Part shown: piece by piece, positions 33,333 to 44,790 of the stretch
Layout of the letters: each line of letters opens with the position of its first letter
How positions within the stretch are numbered: the first letter of the stretch is position 1
DNA from: Dugong dugon
Taxonomy: Eukaryota; Chordata; Mammalia; Sirenia; Dugongidae
Reading direction: 5' to 3'
NCBI GenBank assembly: GCA_030035585.1
Contig: CM057475.1
Span: 5,589,501 to 5,653,500, forward strand
Length of the DNA stretch: 64,000 nt
Program-made: the position numbers and the translations under genes
Notes under the pieces: model-generated
Told to the model about the DNA's origin: nothing
Databases searched by the model: none
Seen by the model: only the letters and a program-made list of their open reading frames with translations

Positions 33333-36300
33333 ATGTCAGCAATACACTCACACCTATCAGTAATCACGCTGAATGTAAATGGCCTAACTGCACCCATAAA
33401 GAGATGGAGAGTGACAGAATGGAATAAAAAAAAAAACAGGATCCATCAGTATGCTGTCTGCAAGTGACACAGCTTAGAAACAAAGATGTAAATTTATTAA
33501 AAATCAAAGGATGGAAAAAAATATATCAAGCAAACAGCTACCAAAAAGAAGCAGGAGTGGCAATACTAATCTCAGATAAAATAGACTTTAAAACAAAATC
33601 CACCATAAAAGACAAAGAAGGACACTATATAATGATTAAGGGGATGATCCATTATGAAGACATAACCATAATAGACATCTATGCATCTAATGACAGAGCT
33701 CCAAAATACATAAAACAAACGCTAACGGCACTGAAAAAAGAAACTGACAGTTCTACAATAGTAGTAGGAAACTTCAACACACCACCCTCGGTACAGGACA
33801 GAACATCTAGAAAGAAACTCAAGAAAGATACAGAAGTCCTACAGGGCACAATCAACCTATTTGATCTCCTAAATATATATAGAACACTACATCCAACAGC
33901 TGCAAAGTACACATTCTTTTCCAATGCACATGGAACGTTGTCCAGAATAGACTACCTCTTAGGCCACAGAGCAATCCTCAACAAGATCCAAAGCATTGAG
34001 ATAATACGAAGCATCTTCTCTGACCACAATACCATCAAGGTAGAAATTAACAACAGGAAGAGCAAGGAAAAAAATCATTTACATGGAAACTGAATAACAC
34101 CCTGCTTACAAACCACTGGATAATAGAAGAAATCAGAGATGGAAAAAAACAATTCCTAGAATCAAATGAGAATGAAAACACATCATACCAAAACCTTTGG
34201 GACACAGCAAAGGCAATCCTCAGAGGACAATTTATAGCAATAGATGCACACATCAAAAAAGAAGGGACAAAATCAAAACATTAACTACAGAACTCGAGCA
34301 AATAGAAAGAGAACAGCAAAAACAAGCCCACAGCCACTAGAAGAAAGGAAATAATAAAGATCAGAGCAGAAATAAATGAAATAGAGACTAGAAAAACAAT
34401 AGAAAGAATCAACAAAACCAAAAGTTGGATCAACAAAATTGACAACCCACTGGCTAGACTGACAAAAGAAAAACAGGAGAGGAGGTGAATAACCCAAATA
34501 AGAAATGAAATGGGGGTCATTATAACAGACTCAACTGAAATAAAAAGGATCATAACAGAGTATTATGAAAAACTATACTCCAACAAATTTGAAAACCTAG
34601 AAGAAATGGATACATTTCTAGAAACACACTACCTACCCAAACTACCACAAAATGATGTTGAAAATCTGAACAGACCCATAACAAGAGATTGAAAAGGTAA
34701 TTTAAAAAAACTCACAACAACAAAAAAAAGCCCTGGCCCAGATGGCTTGAACTGGAGAATTCTACCAAACATTCAGAGAAGAGCTTATACCAGTACTACT
34801 CAAACTATTTCAGAACACAGAAAAAGACGGGATACTTCCAAATTAATTTTATGAAGCCAGCATAGCCCTGATACTAAAACCAAACAAAGATGCCACAAAA
34901 AAAGAAAATTACAGACCAATATCTCTCATGAATACAGATGCAAAACTTTTCAACAGAATTCTAGCCAACAGAATTCAGTATCATATAAAAAAAATAATAC
35001 ACCACAACTAAGCAGGATTCATACCAGGTATGCAAGGATGGTTCAACATTAGACTATCAATCAACATAATCCACCACATAAATAAAAGAATCACATGATC
35101 ATCTCAACTGACACAGAAAAGACATTCAACAAAGTCCAACACCCATTCCTGATAAAAACTCTCAATAAAATAGGTATAGAAGGGACATTTTTCAACATAA
35201 CAAATGGCATCTATGCAAAACAACGGCCAACATCATTCTTAATGGAGACAGGCTAAAAACATTCACCTTGAGTACAGGAACAAGACATGGAAGCCCCTTA
35301 TCGCCACTCCTGTTTAACATTGTGCTGGAAGTTCTAGCTAGAGCAATAATGCCAGAAAAGGAAATAAAGGGCATCCAAATTGGTAATGAAGAAGTTAAAC
35401 TGTCCCTGTTTGCAGATGATATGATACTATACATAGAAAAGCCTAAAGACTCCACAAGAAAACTACTGGAATTAATAGAAAGATTCAGCAGAGTAGCAGA
35501 ATACAAGAGAAACATTCAAAAATCAGCTGGATTCCTATACACCAGTAAAGAGAATGATGAAAAGGAGATCAGGAAATCAATACCATTTTCAATAGCCCCT
35601 AAAAAGATAAAATACTTAGGAATAAATCTGACCAGGAATGTAAAAGACCTATACAAAGAAAACTACAAAAACACCACTGCAAGAAACCAAAGGGATCTAC
35701 ATAAATGGAAAAATACTATGCTCATGGATAGGTAGACTCCATATTGCTTAAATGACAATTCTACCCAAAGCAATTTACAAATACAGTGCAATCCCAATCC
35801 AAATACCAAACACATTCTTTAAAGAGATGGAGAAACTAATCATTAACTTGATATGGAATGGGAAGAAGCCCCAGGTAAGTAAAGCACTATTGAAGAAAAA
35901 GAATAAAGTAGGAGAACTCACACTACCTGATCTCGGAACGTACTATACAGCTACGGTAGTCAAAACAGCCTGGTATGGGTACAACAACAGATACATTGAC
36001 CAGTGGAACAGAATTGAGAACCCAGATGTAAATCCATCCACCTGTGGTCACCTGATCTTCAACAAGGGCCCAAAGTCCATCAAATGCAGAAAAGACAGTC
36101 TTTTTAACAAATGGTGCTGGCAAAACTGGATGTCCATCTGCAAAAAAAAAAAATGAAACAGGACCCACACCTCACAGCATATACAAAAACTAATTCAAAA
36201 TGGATCAAAGACCTAAATATGAAGCCAAAAATGATCAAGTTCATAGAAGAAAAAATAGGATCAACGCTAAAGGCCCTAATGCACGGCATTAACAGGATAC

Positions 36301-36960
36301 AAAATATAACTAACAACACACAAACTCCAGAAGATAAACTAGATAACTGGGATCTCCTAAAAATGAAACACTTATGCTCATCAAAAGACTTCACCAAAAG
36401 AGTGAAGAGAAACTACAGACTGGAAAAAAAATTTTGGACATTACAGGTCAAAGGTCTAATCTCTAAAATCTACAAAAAAATCCAACACCTCTACAACAAA
36501 AAGACAAATAATCCAATTAAAAAATGAGCAAATGAAATGAACAGACACTTCACCAAAGAAGTGGGAATGCAAAATGGCACTGCCATTGTGGAAAGCAGTG
36601 TGGTAGTTCCTCAAAAAACTAAAAATAGACCTACCGTATAACCTAGCAATTCCACTCCTAGGTATATACCTAAAAGACTTGAAAGCAGATACTCAGAGAC
36701 TTGTATTCCAATGTTAACTGCAGCACTATTCACAATAGCCAAAAGGTGGAAATAACCTAAATGCCCATCAATAGATGAATGGAAAAACAAATGTGCTACA
36801 TACATACAATGGAATACTACTCAGCCAGTAGCAGAAATGAACTCTTGATACATATAGATGAAGCTTGAAGACATTATGCTGAGTGAAATAAGTCAATCAC
36901 AAAACGATAGATACAGTATGACCTCACATAAAAAGACAAGAAAAGGCAAATATATAGAGA
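33333..36960 (+). pseudogene. L1 ORF2 remnant (endonuclease and reverse transcriptase)
   Basis: The ATG at 33333 begins MSAIHSHLSVITLNVNGLTA, the usual endonuclease start (SYLTLNVNGLNAPIKR type). A frame change near 33465 is followed by 34093-terminated codons covering the rest of the endonuclease, with GWKKIYQANS, AILISDKIDFK, a NFNTPPS string in place of GDFNTPLS, SRIDYLLGH and SDHN. The N-to-G change in the catalytic GDFN motif would itself harm cleavage. The reverse transcriptase part at 35268-35735 has [15 protein letters not shown] and FADDMILY, the catalytic motif. Further pieces at 35752-36156 and 36111-36527 carry the thumb and C-terminal region. At least five frame breaks. Confidence 0.85.
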
Positions 36961-37084
36961 ACAAAGTTTATTAGTGCTACCAAGGGCAGGAGGGGGCGGG
37001 GAGGGGGGTTAATGGTGATGGAAATGTTGCAGTGATTAAGGATAGGGTTGCACAGCCAATTATTGTAATTGGTGTGAGTAAATT

Positions 37085-37240
37085 CGGAGCCCTGGTGGCA
37101 CAGTGGTTAAGAGCTACAGCTGCTAATGAAAAAGTCGGCAGTTTGAATCTTCCTGCTGCTCCTTGGAAACCCTGCGGGGCAGTTCTGCTCTGTTGTATAG
37201 GGTTGTTATGAGTTGGAGTCAACTCGACAGCAACTGGTTT
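37085..37240 (+). mobile_element. tRNA-derived SINE inside L1 3'UTR
   Basis: Complete forward copy: GGAGCCCTGGTGGCACAGTG head, TTAAGAGCTACAGCTGCTAA, GGCAGTTTGAATCTTCC, GGGGCAGTTCTGCTCTG core and the AACTCGACAGCAACTGG tail. It is flanked by imperfect duplicates of L1 sequence: TTGGTGTGAGTAAATT at 37069-37084 and TTGGTCAATAAATT at 37241-37254, the expected target duplication. Confidence 0.85.
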
Positions 37241-37298
37241 TTGGTCAATAAATTGTGCACCTGTAAAAAGTTGAACTGGTCAAAAAAAAAAAAAAAAA

Positions 37299-38109
37299 AG
37301 TGTGCCTCCTGCATGAAAGGTGAGAATTCCACCACTGAACCACCGATGCCTAAACTGATTGTATATATATACCCCCACTCCTCACTTATCGATATGGTTA
37401 GGTTCCAAAGACCAGGTCGCAAATATCAGTGTTATGCAAAAATGGAGGATGACCACATCACCTCACCCCCTCACCTGTACTGTGAATGTCCTGCTGAGCC
37501 CCTGCTGAGGTCACCTTCCTTGCTGCCTCCCCTCCCCCATGTCGCCTCAGGAGAGCTCAGCCCCTACTGCCGCCCACAGGGAAGGTCTGCCCAGTCTTCC
37601 AGAGCCTGGATGGCCCAAGCCCTGCCACCTTCCCCATCTCCAGGGTCCCCTCCCTCCCCTACCCTCACTGTATTTTCAGGATGGATGGCCTCAGCTCATC
37701 CCCTCAATGACCCCAAAACACTCTTGGTGGCTTTTTCAGGGCAGGGGGCTCCCTGTCTGTGGATGGGAGGACCTGGGTGCCACAGCGAAGGGTGCACACT
37801 GCTCACAGGTCCCCCTGCCTGCCCCTCGCCTGAGCATCCCCTGCTCTTGCTGGGTGGCCCTGCCCTTCTCTGCCTCCATGTCCCCATGAGAATGGACAAT
37901 CCAGAGCTTTCTCTGAGGCCATGATGGCCAGGCCTGGACTCTGCCCTTGACCTTCAACTGCAGCTAGCTGCTCACCTGCTGACCCCACCCTCTCCTGTGC
38001 CCACCCAGGAGGGGACTTGGAGGAAGGGTAAGGGGCTGCACTGGTGCTGGTCAGATGGGGGGTCCCATGGCTGCCCCATCTCAGGGCTCCTTCTGACCTC
38101 AGCTTGGCC
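37299..38109. other. GC-rich block of unknown origin
   Basis: After an L1 poly(A), 37299-37430 is ordinary; it has CCTCACTTATCGATATGGTT, which faintly recalls a Tigger end. From 37430 to 38109 base composition is clearly richer in G and C than the neighbours, with many CCC/GGG runs, CTGCC and CCTGC words, and few CpGs. Open frames reach 100 codons or more on both strands, as GC-rich DNA allows. No splice-exon structure or protein family is apparent. Confidence 0.5.
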
Positions 38110-38484
38110 CATTCCTGACGTACCTCAGGGCTTCATGAAGTTGATTGTGGATCCAAGTAAAATGAAACCCTTGACAATGTCAGTCTTTTCTCCATTTATC
38201 ATGATGTTGCTTATTGGTCCAATTGTGAGAATTTTCATTTTCTTTATGTTGAGGTGTAATCCATACTGAAGGCTGTAGTCTTTGATCTTCATTAGTAAGT
38301 GCTTCAAGTCCCCTTTACTTTTAGCAGGCAAAGTTGTGTCACCTGCATATCGCAGGTTGTTAATGAGTCTTCCACCAATCTTGATGCCACATTCTTCATA
38401 TAGTCCAGCTTCTCAGATTATTTGCTCAGCATACAGATTGAGTAAGTATGGTGAAAAGATACAATCCTGACGCACACCTTTCTT
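38110..38484 (-). mobile_element. RTE LINE, part 1 (left of L1 insertion)
   Basis: Complement of the RTE reverse transcriptase C-terminal side: GTTGATTGTGGATCCAAGTA, CTTTATGTTGAGGTGTAATC, CTTGATGCCACATTCTTCAT. On the minus strand 38331-38125 gives DLKHLLMKIKDYSLQYGLHL. The element is interrupted at 38484 and resumes at 39910. Its 3' terminus is absent on the left. Confidence 0.8.
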
Positions 38485-39909
38485 TTTTTTATATATATTT
38501 TATTGTACTTCAGGTGAAGGCTTACAGAACAAATAGTTTCTCATGAAACAGTAGTACACATGTTGTTTTATGACATTGGTTAACAACCCCACAACATTTT
38601 AACCCTTTAAATTCTCAACCTTTTTTTTTTTTTTTTTGGTGAAAATACACATAGCCAAAGATTACACCGTTTCAAAAATTTCTACATACACAGTTCAGTG
38701 ACATTGACTGCACTCTTCCAATTGTGCTGTTATTCTCACTTAAGATGAAGGCTTACAGAACAAAACAGTTTCTCATTTAACAGTTACTACAAATGTTGCC
38801 CTATGACAACGGTTAACAATCTCACAACACATCAGCAATAACCTTACTCAACCTTGTGTTCCCTATCACCAGCTTCCTTGTCCCCTTCTGCCTTCTGGCC
38901 CTTGTCACTGGACTCCTGTACCTCATTAGTCTCATTTGGTTTTACGGGGCTGTCCACTCCCAGGCTGAACAGTGAACCTCGGAGGTAACTTCACCACTGA
39001 GCTAAAAGGGTGTCTGGGGGCCATACTCTTGAGGTTTCTCCAGTCTCCTTTAGTCCAGTAAATCTGGTCTTTTTTTGTGTGTATGAGTTAGAATTATGCT
39101 CTACATCCTTCTCCAGCTCTGTCCAGAACCCTCTGTTGTGATCCTGGTCAGAGCAGTCAGTGGTGGTAGCCGGGCACCATCTAGCTGTACTGTACTCAGT
39201 CTGGTGGAGGCCTTGGTAGCTGTGGAGAATTAGTCCTTTGGACTAATCTTTTCCTTGTATCCTGTTCTCTTCATTCTCCCTTGCTCCCGAAGGGATGAGA
39301 CCAGTGGAGTATCTTAGATGGCTGCTCACAGGCTTTTAAGACCCCAGACACTACTCACCAAGGTAGAACTTAGAGCATTGTCTTTATAAGCTGTGTCATG
39401 CCAATTGAGCTAGATGTTCCCCGAGACCATGGTCCCCAGAGCCTTCCGCCCAGCAATTCAGTCCCTCAGGGAGTTTGGATGTGTCTATGGGGCTTCCATG
39501 ACCTTTCCTTGTACAGGTTGTGCTAGTTTCCCCTGTATTGTGTACTGTCTCACCCTTCACCCAAGACACCACTTACCTATTGCCTATTTAGTATTTCCCC
39601 CCCACCCCTCCCATCCCTGGTAACCAACAAATATTGTTACATTTTGCATATGAACTTTTTCATGGGTTTTTACAATAGAGGTCTCAAACAATATTTGTCG
39701 TTTTGTGATTGACTTATTTCACTCAGCATAATGTCCTCCAGTTTCATCCATGTTATGAGATGGTTCACAGATTCATTGTTGTTCTTTCTCATTGCATAGT
39801 ACTCCATTGTGTGTATGTACCATAGTTTGTTTATCCATTCATCTGTTGATGGGCACCTACGTTGTTTCCATAGTTTTGCTATTGTGAACAATGTTGCCAT
39901 GAACCTAGG
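38485..39909 (-). mobile_element. 5'-truncated L1 inserted in the RTE
   Basis: Insertion with a T-rich left end (L1 poly(A) on the minus strand) and truncated right end in ORF2 C-terminal sequence (minus 39900-39670 gives KLWYIHTMEYYAM and HLITWMKLEDIMLSEISQ). It is flanked by exact 14-bp duplicates CGCACACCTTTCTT at 38471-38484 and 39910-39923. The 3'UTR has both the terminal and the GACAAGGGCCAG segments, with an internal T run at about 38622-38638. Confidence 0.9.
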
Positions 39910-41096
39910 CGCACACCTTTCTTGATTTTAAACCATGCAGTATCCTCTTGGTCTTTTCAAATGACTGACTCTAGGTCTATGTACAGGTTCCACATGAGTA
40001 CAGTTAAATGTTCTGGAATTCCCATTCTTCACAATGTTATCCATAATCTGCTATGATCCACACATTCCAGTGCCTTTGCATAGTCAATAAAACACAGGTA
40101 AACATCTTTCTGCTATTCTCTGCTTTCAGCCAAGATCCATCTGACATCAGCAATGATATCCCTCATTCCACGCCCTCTTCTGAATCTGGCTTGAATTTCT
40201 GGTAGTTCCGGGTCGATGTAGTGCTGCAACCACTTTTGAATGATCTTCAGCAAAATTTTACTTGCAAGTGATAGTAATGATATTGTTCAAAAATCTCTGC
40301 ATTCTGTTGATCACCTTTCTTTGGAATAGGCACAAATATGGATCTTTTCCAATCAGTTGGCCAGGTAGCTGTCTTCCAAATTTCTTGACATAAACAAGTG
40401 AGCACTTCCAGCGTTGCATCCATTTGTTGAAAGATCTCAGTTGGTATTCTGTCAATTCCTGTGGCCTTGTTTTTCACCAATGCCTTCAGTGCAGCTTGGA
40501 CTTCCTCCTTCAGTACCGTTAGTTCTTGATCATATGCTGCCTCCTGAAATGGTTGAACATTGACCAATTCTTTTCAGTACAGTGACTTTGTGAGTTCCTT
40601 CCATCTTCTTTTGATGCTTCCTGCATCATTCAGTATTTTGCCCACAGAATCCTGCTAAATTGCATCTTGAGACTTGAATTTTTTCTTTGGTTCTTTCAAC
40701 TTGAGAAATGCCAAGTGTGTTCTTCTCATTTGGTTTTCTAACTCCAGGTCTTTGCACATTTCATTATAATATTTTACTTTGTCTTCTCGAGCTGCTTTTT
40801 GAAATCTTCTGAATCTCTTTTACTTCATCATTTTTTCCATTCACGTTAGCTACTCTATGTTTAAGAGCAACTTTCAGAGTCTCTTCTGACACCCATTTTG
40901 GTCTTTTCTTTCCTTCCGGTCTTTTTAATGACCTTTTGCTTTCTTTCATGTATGATGTCCTTGATGTCTTCCCACAACTTATCTGGTCTTCATTCATTAG
41001 CGTTCAATGAATCAAATCTATTCTTGAGATGGTCTCTAAATTCAGTGGGATATACTCAAGGTCATATTTTGGCTCTTGTGGACTTGTTTTAATTTT
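39910..41096 (-). mobile_element. RTE LINE, part 2 (reverse transcriptase and linker)
   Basis: Continues the RTE after the L1. On the minus strand 40567-40247 gives KEEVQAALKALVKNKATGID, then IWKTATWPTDWKRSIFVPIP, the start of the RTE reverse transcriptase domain; 40997-40764 gives the linker upstream of it (RPKWVSEETLKVALKHR). Frames are broken by stops. The equivalent of the catalytic centre falls in the eroded 39950-40240 stretch. Confidence 0.85.
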
Positions 41097-41460
41097 CTTC
41101 ACCAGAGATTGCATGATAGAATTTTGCAAGACCAACGACTTCTTCATTGCAAATACCTTTTTTTTGACAACATAAATGGTGACTATACATGTAGACCTCA
41201 CCAGTTGGAAAATACAGGAATCAAATCAACTATGTCTGTGGAAAGAGACGATGGAAAAGCTCAGTATCGTCAGTAAGAACAAGGCCAGGGGTCAACTGTG
41301 GAACAGAACATCAACTGCTCACATGCAAGTTCAAGTTGAAGCTGAAGAAAATTAAAACAAGTCTATGAGAGCCAAAATACGATCTTGAGTATATTCCACT
41401 TGATTGTGGAGACCATCTCAAGAATAGGTTTGATGCACTGAAGGATGTTAGGATTATATA
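41097..41460 (+). mobile_element. RTE LINE 5' part in inverted orientation
   Basis: Plus-strand RTE sequence: GCAAGACCAACGACTTCTTC, GGTGACTATACATGTAGACC, AACTATGTCTGTGGAAAGAG and GTCAGTAAGAACAAGGCCAG, the end of the endonuclease region. Its last part, 41343-41446, is the reverse complement of 40985-41096, so about 105 bp is present in both orientations at the junction. Confidence 0.75.
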
Positions 41461-41524
41461 AATGAAGCAGAGAAGGGATGCAGATAGTGAGGAAGAAGAA
41501 AATAGCTTCCATTAAAATAGCAGT

Positions 41525-41640
41525 TTTAATTTAAATGATTACAACCAATGTCACAAAACAATTTGTATATAAATTTTTGAATGAGAAAGTAACTTGTGCT
41601 GTAAACTTTCACCTAAAGCGCAATAAAAAAAAATTTTTAA
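41525..41640 (+). mobile_element. L1 3' end, very short
   Basis: ACCAATGTCACAAAACAATT, AACTTTCACCTAAAGCGCAA and an AATAAAAAAAA terminus; only about the last 110 bp of an L1. Confidence 0.75.
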
Positions 41641-41985
41641 ATTTCCACTTCAACCAATTTTATGTGTATAATTCAATACCATTAATTTATGTTTGCCAGG
41701 TTGTGCAGCCATCATCACTATCCATTTCCATTTTTGTTTTTCATTACCTTTAACAGGAACTCAGTACATGGGATGGATTTTGATCAACAGGAGAGAGGAG
41801 GTGGGAGGAAACCAGCAGATACATTACTCACCCTTCCTCCATGCCACCCTTCCTCAACACTTCCAAGACACAGTAATTTCATGTGGTCTCTTCATAACAC
41901 TGAAAAATCAGCTTCATTTGTTGCAAACCTGTTGCTAGCTCATTATCTCACTCCTTGTATTTGTTCTTCTTCTGTAAAATGGTGG
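41641..41985. other. Short L1-tail-like piece and unassigned DNA
   Basis: 41641-41760 resembles an L1 tail in reverse (TTATGTGTATAATTCAATAC, AGCCATCATCACTATCCATT). The remainder has no recognisable feature. Confidence 0.4.
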
Positions 41986-41989
41986 AGGT

Positions 41990-42904
41990 AGCAGTAATAA
42001 TAGGGTCATCAGAACCTGTCTAACTTCAGGGAGGATAATGACCAGGATCTGCCCAAAGCTGAGTCCCATGAGGTGGAAGTCAGACACAGCTCCACTGTCC
42101 AAAATTATTACCAATTCTGACACCAGCTGTCCCTCCCATGGCACTCTACTTCTCTTCTGGGCTCGATAATCCATTGCAACGGCCACACAGAACTCACAGA
42201 CTATACTTACAGTTAAGTGGTTTATTAAGGAACAGGGTACATCTTGGGATCAGGATCAAGAAGCAACAACTCAGGATCAGGATCAGGAAGCAAAATCTCG
42301 CTTCTTCAGTGCAGGACAGCTCTCTCAGCTCCTCTGGGCAGTGCAGGCCTCCTCTTGGCCCCCTGAGGGCAGGCTTCTGCCCTGCAAGCGTTACAAAACC
42401 CTTTAGCTCTGCCCATAAGTACCTGGAGGTACCCTACTCCACCAGGAAATCTTCTGCCCGAAGGTGCTCAGCACTCTCCCTCTGTAGGTCCTGCTGCTGT
42501 CTTTTGCCATCTTCAGTGTTACAGCCCTTGACCTGTGTTACAGCTCTTTTAGGAAGTTCCTTGCCTCCTTTTTTTCTCTGCTTCTTCTCTCTTTCTTCCT
42601 TCTGCTTCTTCTTGCTGCTTCTCTTCCTGCTTCTTTCTGTCTGCTAAACCTCTATGGGGCCAGCTGCTTATATACACAACTCTGTGTCAACTTCAAGGGA
42701 TACCCGCCTAGTGGGGCCACAAACTAACCAATATCCTCTCAGTAGGCCACAGACACTTATTTGTGTAGTAGGGAGTAGTCACCTCATTTACATAGTTCAT
42801 AGTCACTTCATTTGCCTAAATTTTGCATATCAATCACAGGGCAGGCTGCAGCCCAAGGCCAGGCAAAAAGTATCAAGCCAGGTTGCTTACAGCTTACTCA
42901 GTGT
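41990..42904 (-). mobile_element. LTR plus short gag leader, minus strand
   Basis: The minus strand starts TGAGTAAGCTGTAAGCAACC at about 42903, has TTGTGTATATAAGCAGC (TATA-like) at about 42670 and AATAAACCACTTAACTG at about 42215, an LTR layout. GATCAGGATC-type 6-bp direct repeats lie at about 42245-42290. 41990-42125 resembles the internal segment after the LTR at 19215-20265. The 169-codon open frame on the plus strand is fortuitous. Confidence 0.55.
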
Positions 42905-43351
42905 CATGGATTGAATTGTGTCCCACAAAAATATGTGTATCAATTTGACTAGGCCATGATGCCTGGTATTGTGTGATTGTCCACCATTTTGTCATCTGAT
43001 GTGATTTTCCTATGTTGTAAATTCTGCCTCTATGAAGTTAATGAGCGTGAATAAGCAGCAGTTATGTTAATGAGACAGGGCTCAGTCTACAAGAATGGAT
43101 TGTGTCTTGAGCCAATTTCTTTTAGGATATGAAAGAGAAAAGGGAGCAGAGAGATAGGGGGACCTCATACCACCAAGAAAGTAGTGCCAGGAGCAGAGCG
43201 CGTCCTTTGGACCTGGGGCTCCTGCACAGAGAAGCTCCTAATCTAGGGGAAGTTTGATGACAAGGACCTTCCTCCAGAGCTGACAGAGAAAGCCTTCCCC
43301 TGGAGCTGACGCCCTGAATTTAGACTTCTAGCCTACTAGACTGTGAGAGGA
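42905..43351 (+). mobile_element. ERVL-like LTR, 3' truncated
   Basis: Same family as 28375-28830. The 5' end is preserved: TGTCATGGATTGAATTGTGT, TGATTGTCCACCATTTTGTC. It shares ACCTCATACCACCAAGAAAG and TTCCCCTGGAGCTGACGCCC, and stops after GACTGTGAGAGGAA where a SINE begins. Confidence 0.75.
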
Positions 43352-43507
43352 AACACTGGGGGCGTGGTGGTTAAGAGCTATGGCTGCTAACCAAAAGGTC
43401 AGCAGTTTGAATCCACCAGGCGCTCCTTGGAAACTATGGGGCAGTTCTACTCTGTCCTGTAGGGTGGCTATGAGTCAGAATCGACTTGACGACAACTGGT
43501 TTTAAGG
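43352..43507 (+). mobile_element. tRNA-derived Afrotherian SINE
   Basis: Forward copy: GCGTGGTGGTTAAGAGCTAT, GCTAACCAAAAGGTCAGCAG, TTTGAATCCACCAGGCGCTC, GGGGCAGTTCTACTCTGTCC and GAATCGACTTGACGACAACT tail. It joins the truncated LTR directly. Confidence 0.9.
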
Positions 43508-44095
43508 AACCCAGGCAGACATGGCTCAGAAGTCACCTAGGAGAGAGATCACAAATTTGCAAGCTCCTAAGTGAGATTTAACCTACAGATATATTTTATT
43601 TAGCCTGAAAGATATTTTTAAACATTGAGTTATTTTCTATCATTTAAACCTTGGAAGATTTCTCATAAAACCTAGATTTCCTATTTCTCGGGTATAACTG
43701 AAGTCTTGAAACAATTGCCAGAGTGAAGCTGTGACTGGCCCCTTTAGGCAACAGGTTCTTGACTCTCCCAAGTTAGTACAATCCCTACCTCCCCTCTTAT
43801 CTTCTAAAACTGGAGCCAGGTGTCAGCAGGCATTTATCATTACATTTGCACAGTTCCTGCTTCGAGTAAAAAAGTAGTTTCTTATACATATGTCTCTGTC
43901 AAAATCAGGATAAAGAGAAACAGATTGGGAGTGATGGGCATTTCAATAGAAGTGGAAGACAGCGTATTTCCTTGGGGAAGGAAAGGCTCTTCCTGTGCAT
44001 TTAATGTGTAAACACCATACCCACTGCACTTGTTTGTTACCTGGCTTGTCCTTGTAAGCCCTTGCCTTAAGCTTGCTGCCTCTGACAGAGGGCTG
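43508..44095. other. No feature recognised
   Basis: Unique-looking sequence with short open frames only. Confidence 0.45.
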
Positions 44096-44099
44096 GCTG

Positions 44100-44180
44100 C
44101 CTGATTAACAAAGAGGACTCTGAGACCTAGGGAGGGTGAGAGGCTTGCCCAAGGCCTCACAGTGAATTAGCAGCAAGCCC
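44100..44180 (-). mobile_element. MIR fragment
   Basis: ACTCTGAGACCTAGGGAGGG, GAGAGGCTTGCCCAAGGCCT and CACAGTGAATTAGCAGCA fit the reversed MIR core. Confidence 0.55.
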
Positions 44181-44549
44181 CTTACCTACCATGGCAAAGA
44201 TGAGTAACCACAGTTGACAAGCACTTATTTTCCTCCCAGTAAACACCTATAAGGGAAAGTGGTTTGTATAAAATGAAAAATAAAAACATATGGGCTGTTA
44301 ACTTTGTTGTAAATGGCTAGGCTAGTTAACATCTGTTGGAACTTCCTGGTGCCCAAGGTCATGGGAGTTTCAAGCACGTTTTCATGGAGGGGGCAAGGGT
44401 TGGAGAAGGGCGGTGGACTCTGGTGACTGAAGGCCCATCCTGGTGGCAGCTGCCATCCTGGTGCCCCAGCTCGATGGTGCCTGGTTCTCTTCACTTGGGT
44501 TCAGATGATGCAGGTCCTTTGGGCAGGCAGTGAGGACAGGAGCTTCGAG

Positions 44550-44790
44550 CCATAGAAAGAGCACAGGCTTTGAGTCCACAGGCCTGGGTTCAAATCCTGT
44601 CTCTTTCTCTTCACCTTGAGAACTCTGAATAGAGTTCTCCATCCTCCTAAACATTAATTATTCCATTGGTAAAATGAGGGAGACAATGCCTATTTTGTGG
44701 TGCTGCAGTGAAAGTTCAACAAGATGATGCATGTAAAGCAGCATGACTTGTTGACATGACGTGACATGTTGGTTCCCACTCCACTCCTAC
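44550..44790 (+). mobile_element. MIR SINE
   Basis: Forward MIR: AGAGCACAGGCTTTGAGTCC, GGCCTGGGTTCAAATCCTG, TTCCATTGGTAAAATGAGGG and the AACAAGATGATGCATGTAAA end. Confidence 0.7.

Larger units (their letters stand above)
30301..37298 (+). mobile_element. Near full-length L1 LINE, dead
   Basis: An L1 with all parts in order: 5'UTR (30301-31869), ORF1 (about 31870-32871), ORF2 (33333 to about 36960), a short 3'UTR and a poly(A) run of 18 bases at about 37281-37298. A SINE sits in the 3'UTR. About 7 kb including the SINE, close to the normal L1 length. Both frames carry many stops and frameshifts, so the copy cannot retrotranspose. Its 3'UTR (GGGAGGGGGTTAATGG-like, then CTGTAAAAAGTTGAACTGG) differs from the longer 3'UTR of the other L1s here, so it is a distinct, older subfamily. 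Confidence 0.8.

Noticed and set aside
37163-37924. Longest open frame in the window, 253 codons on the plus strand
   Set aside because: It starts in a SINE, runs through an L1 tail and poly(A) (giving a lysine run), and ends in GC-rich non-coding DNA. No domain or splice logic.
42138-42647. Open frame of 169 codons on the plus strand
   Set aside because: It is antisense to an LTR and ends in a pyrimidine-rich low-complexity run of Phe/Leu/Ser codons.
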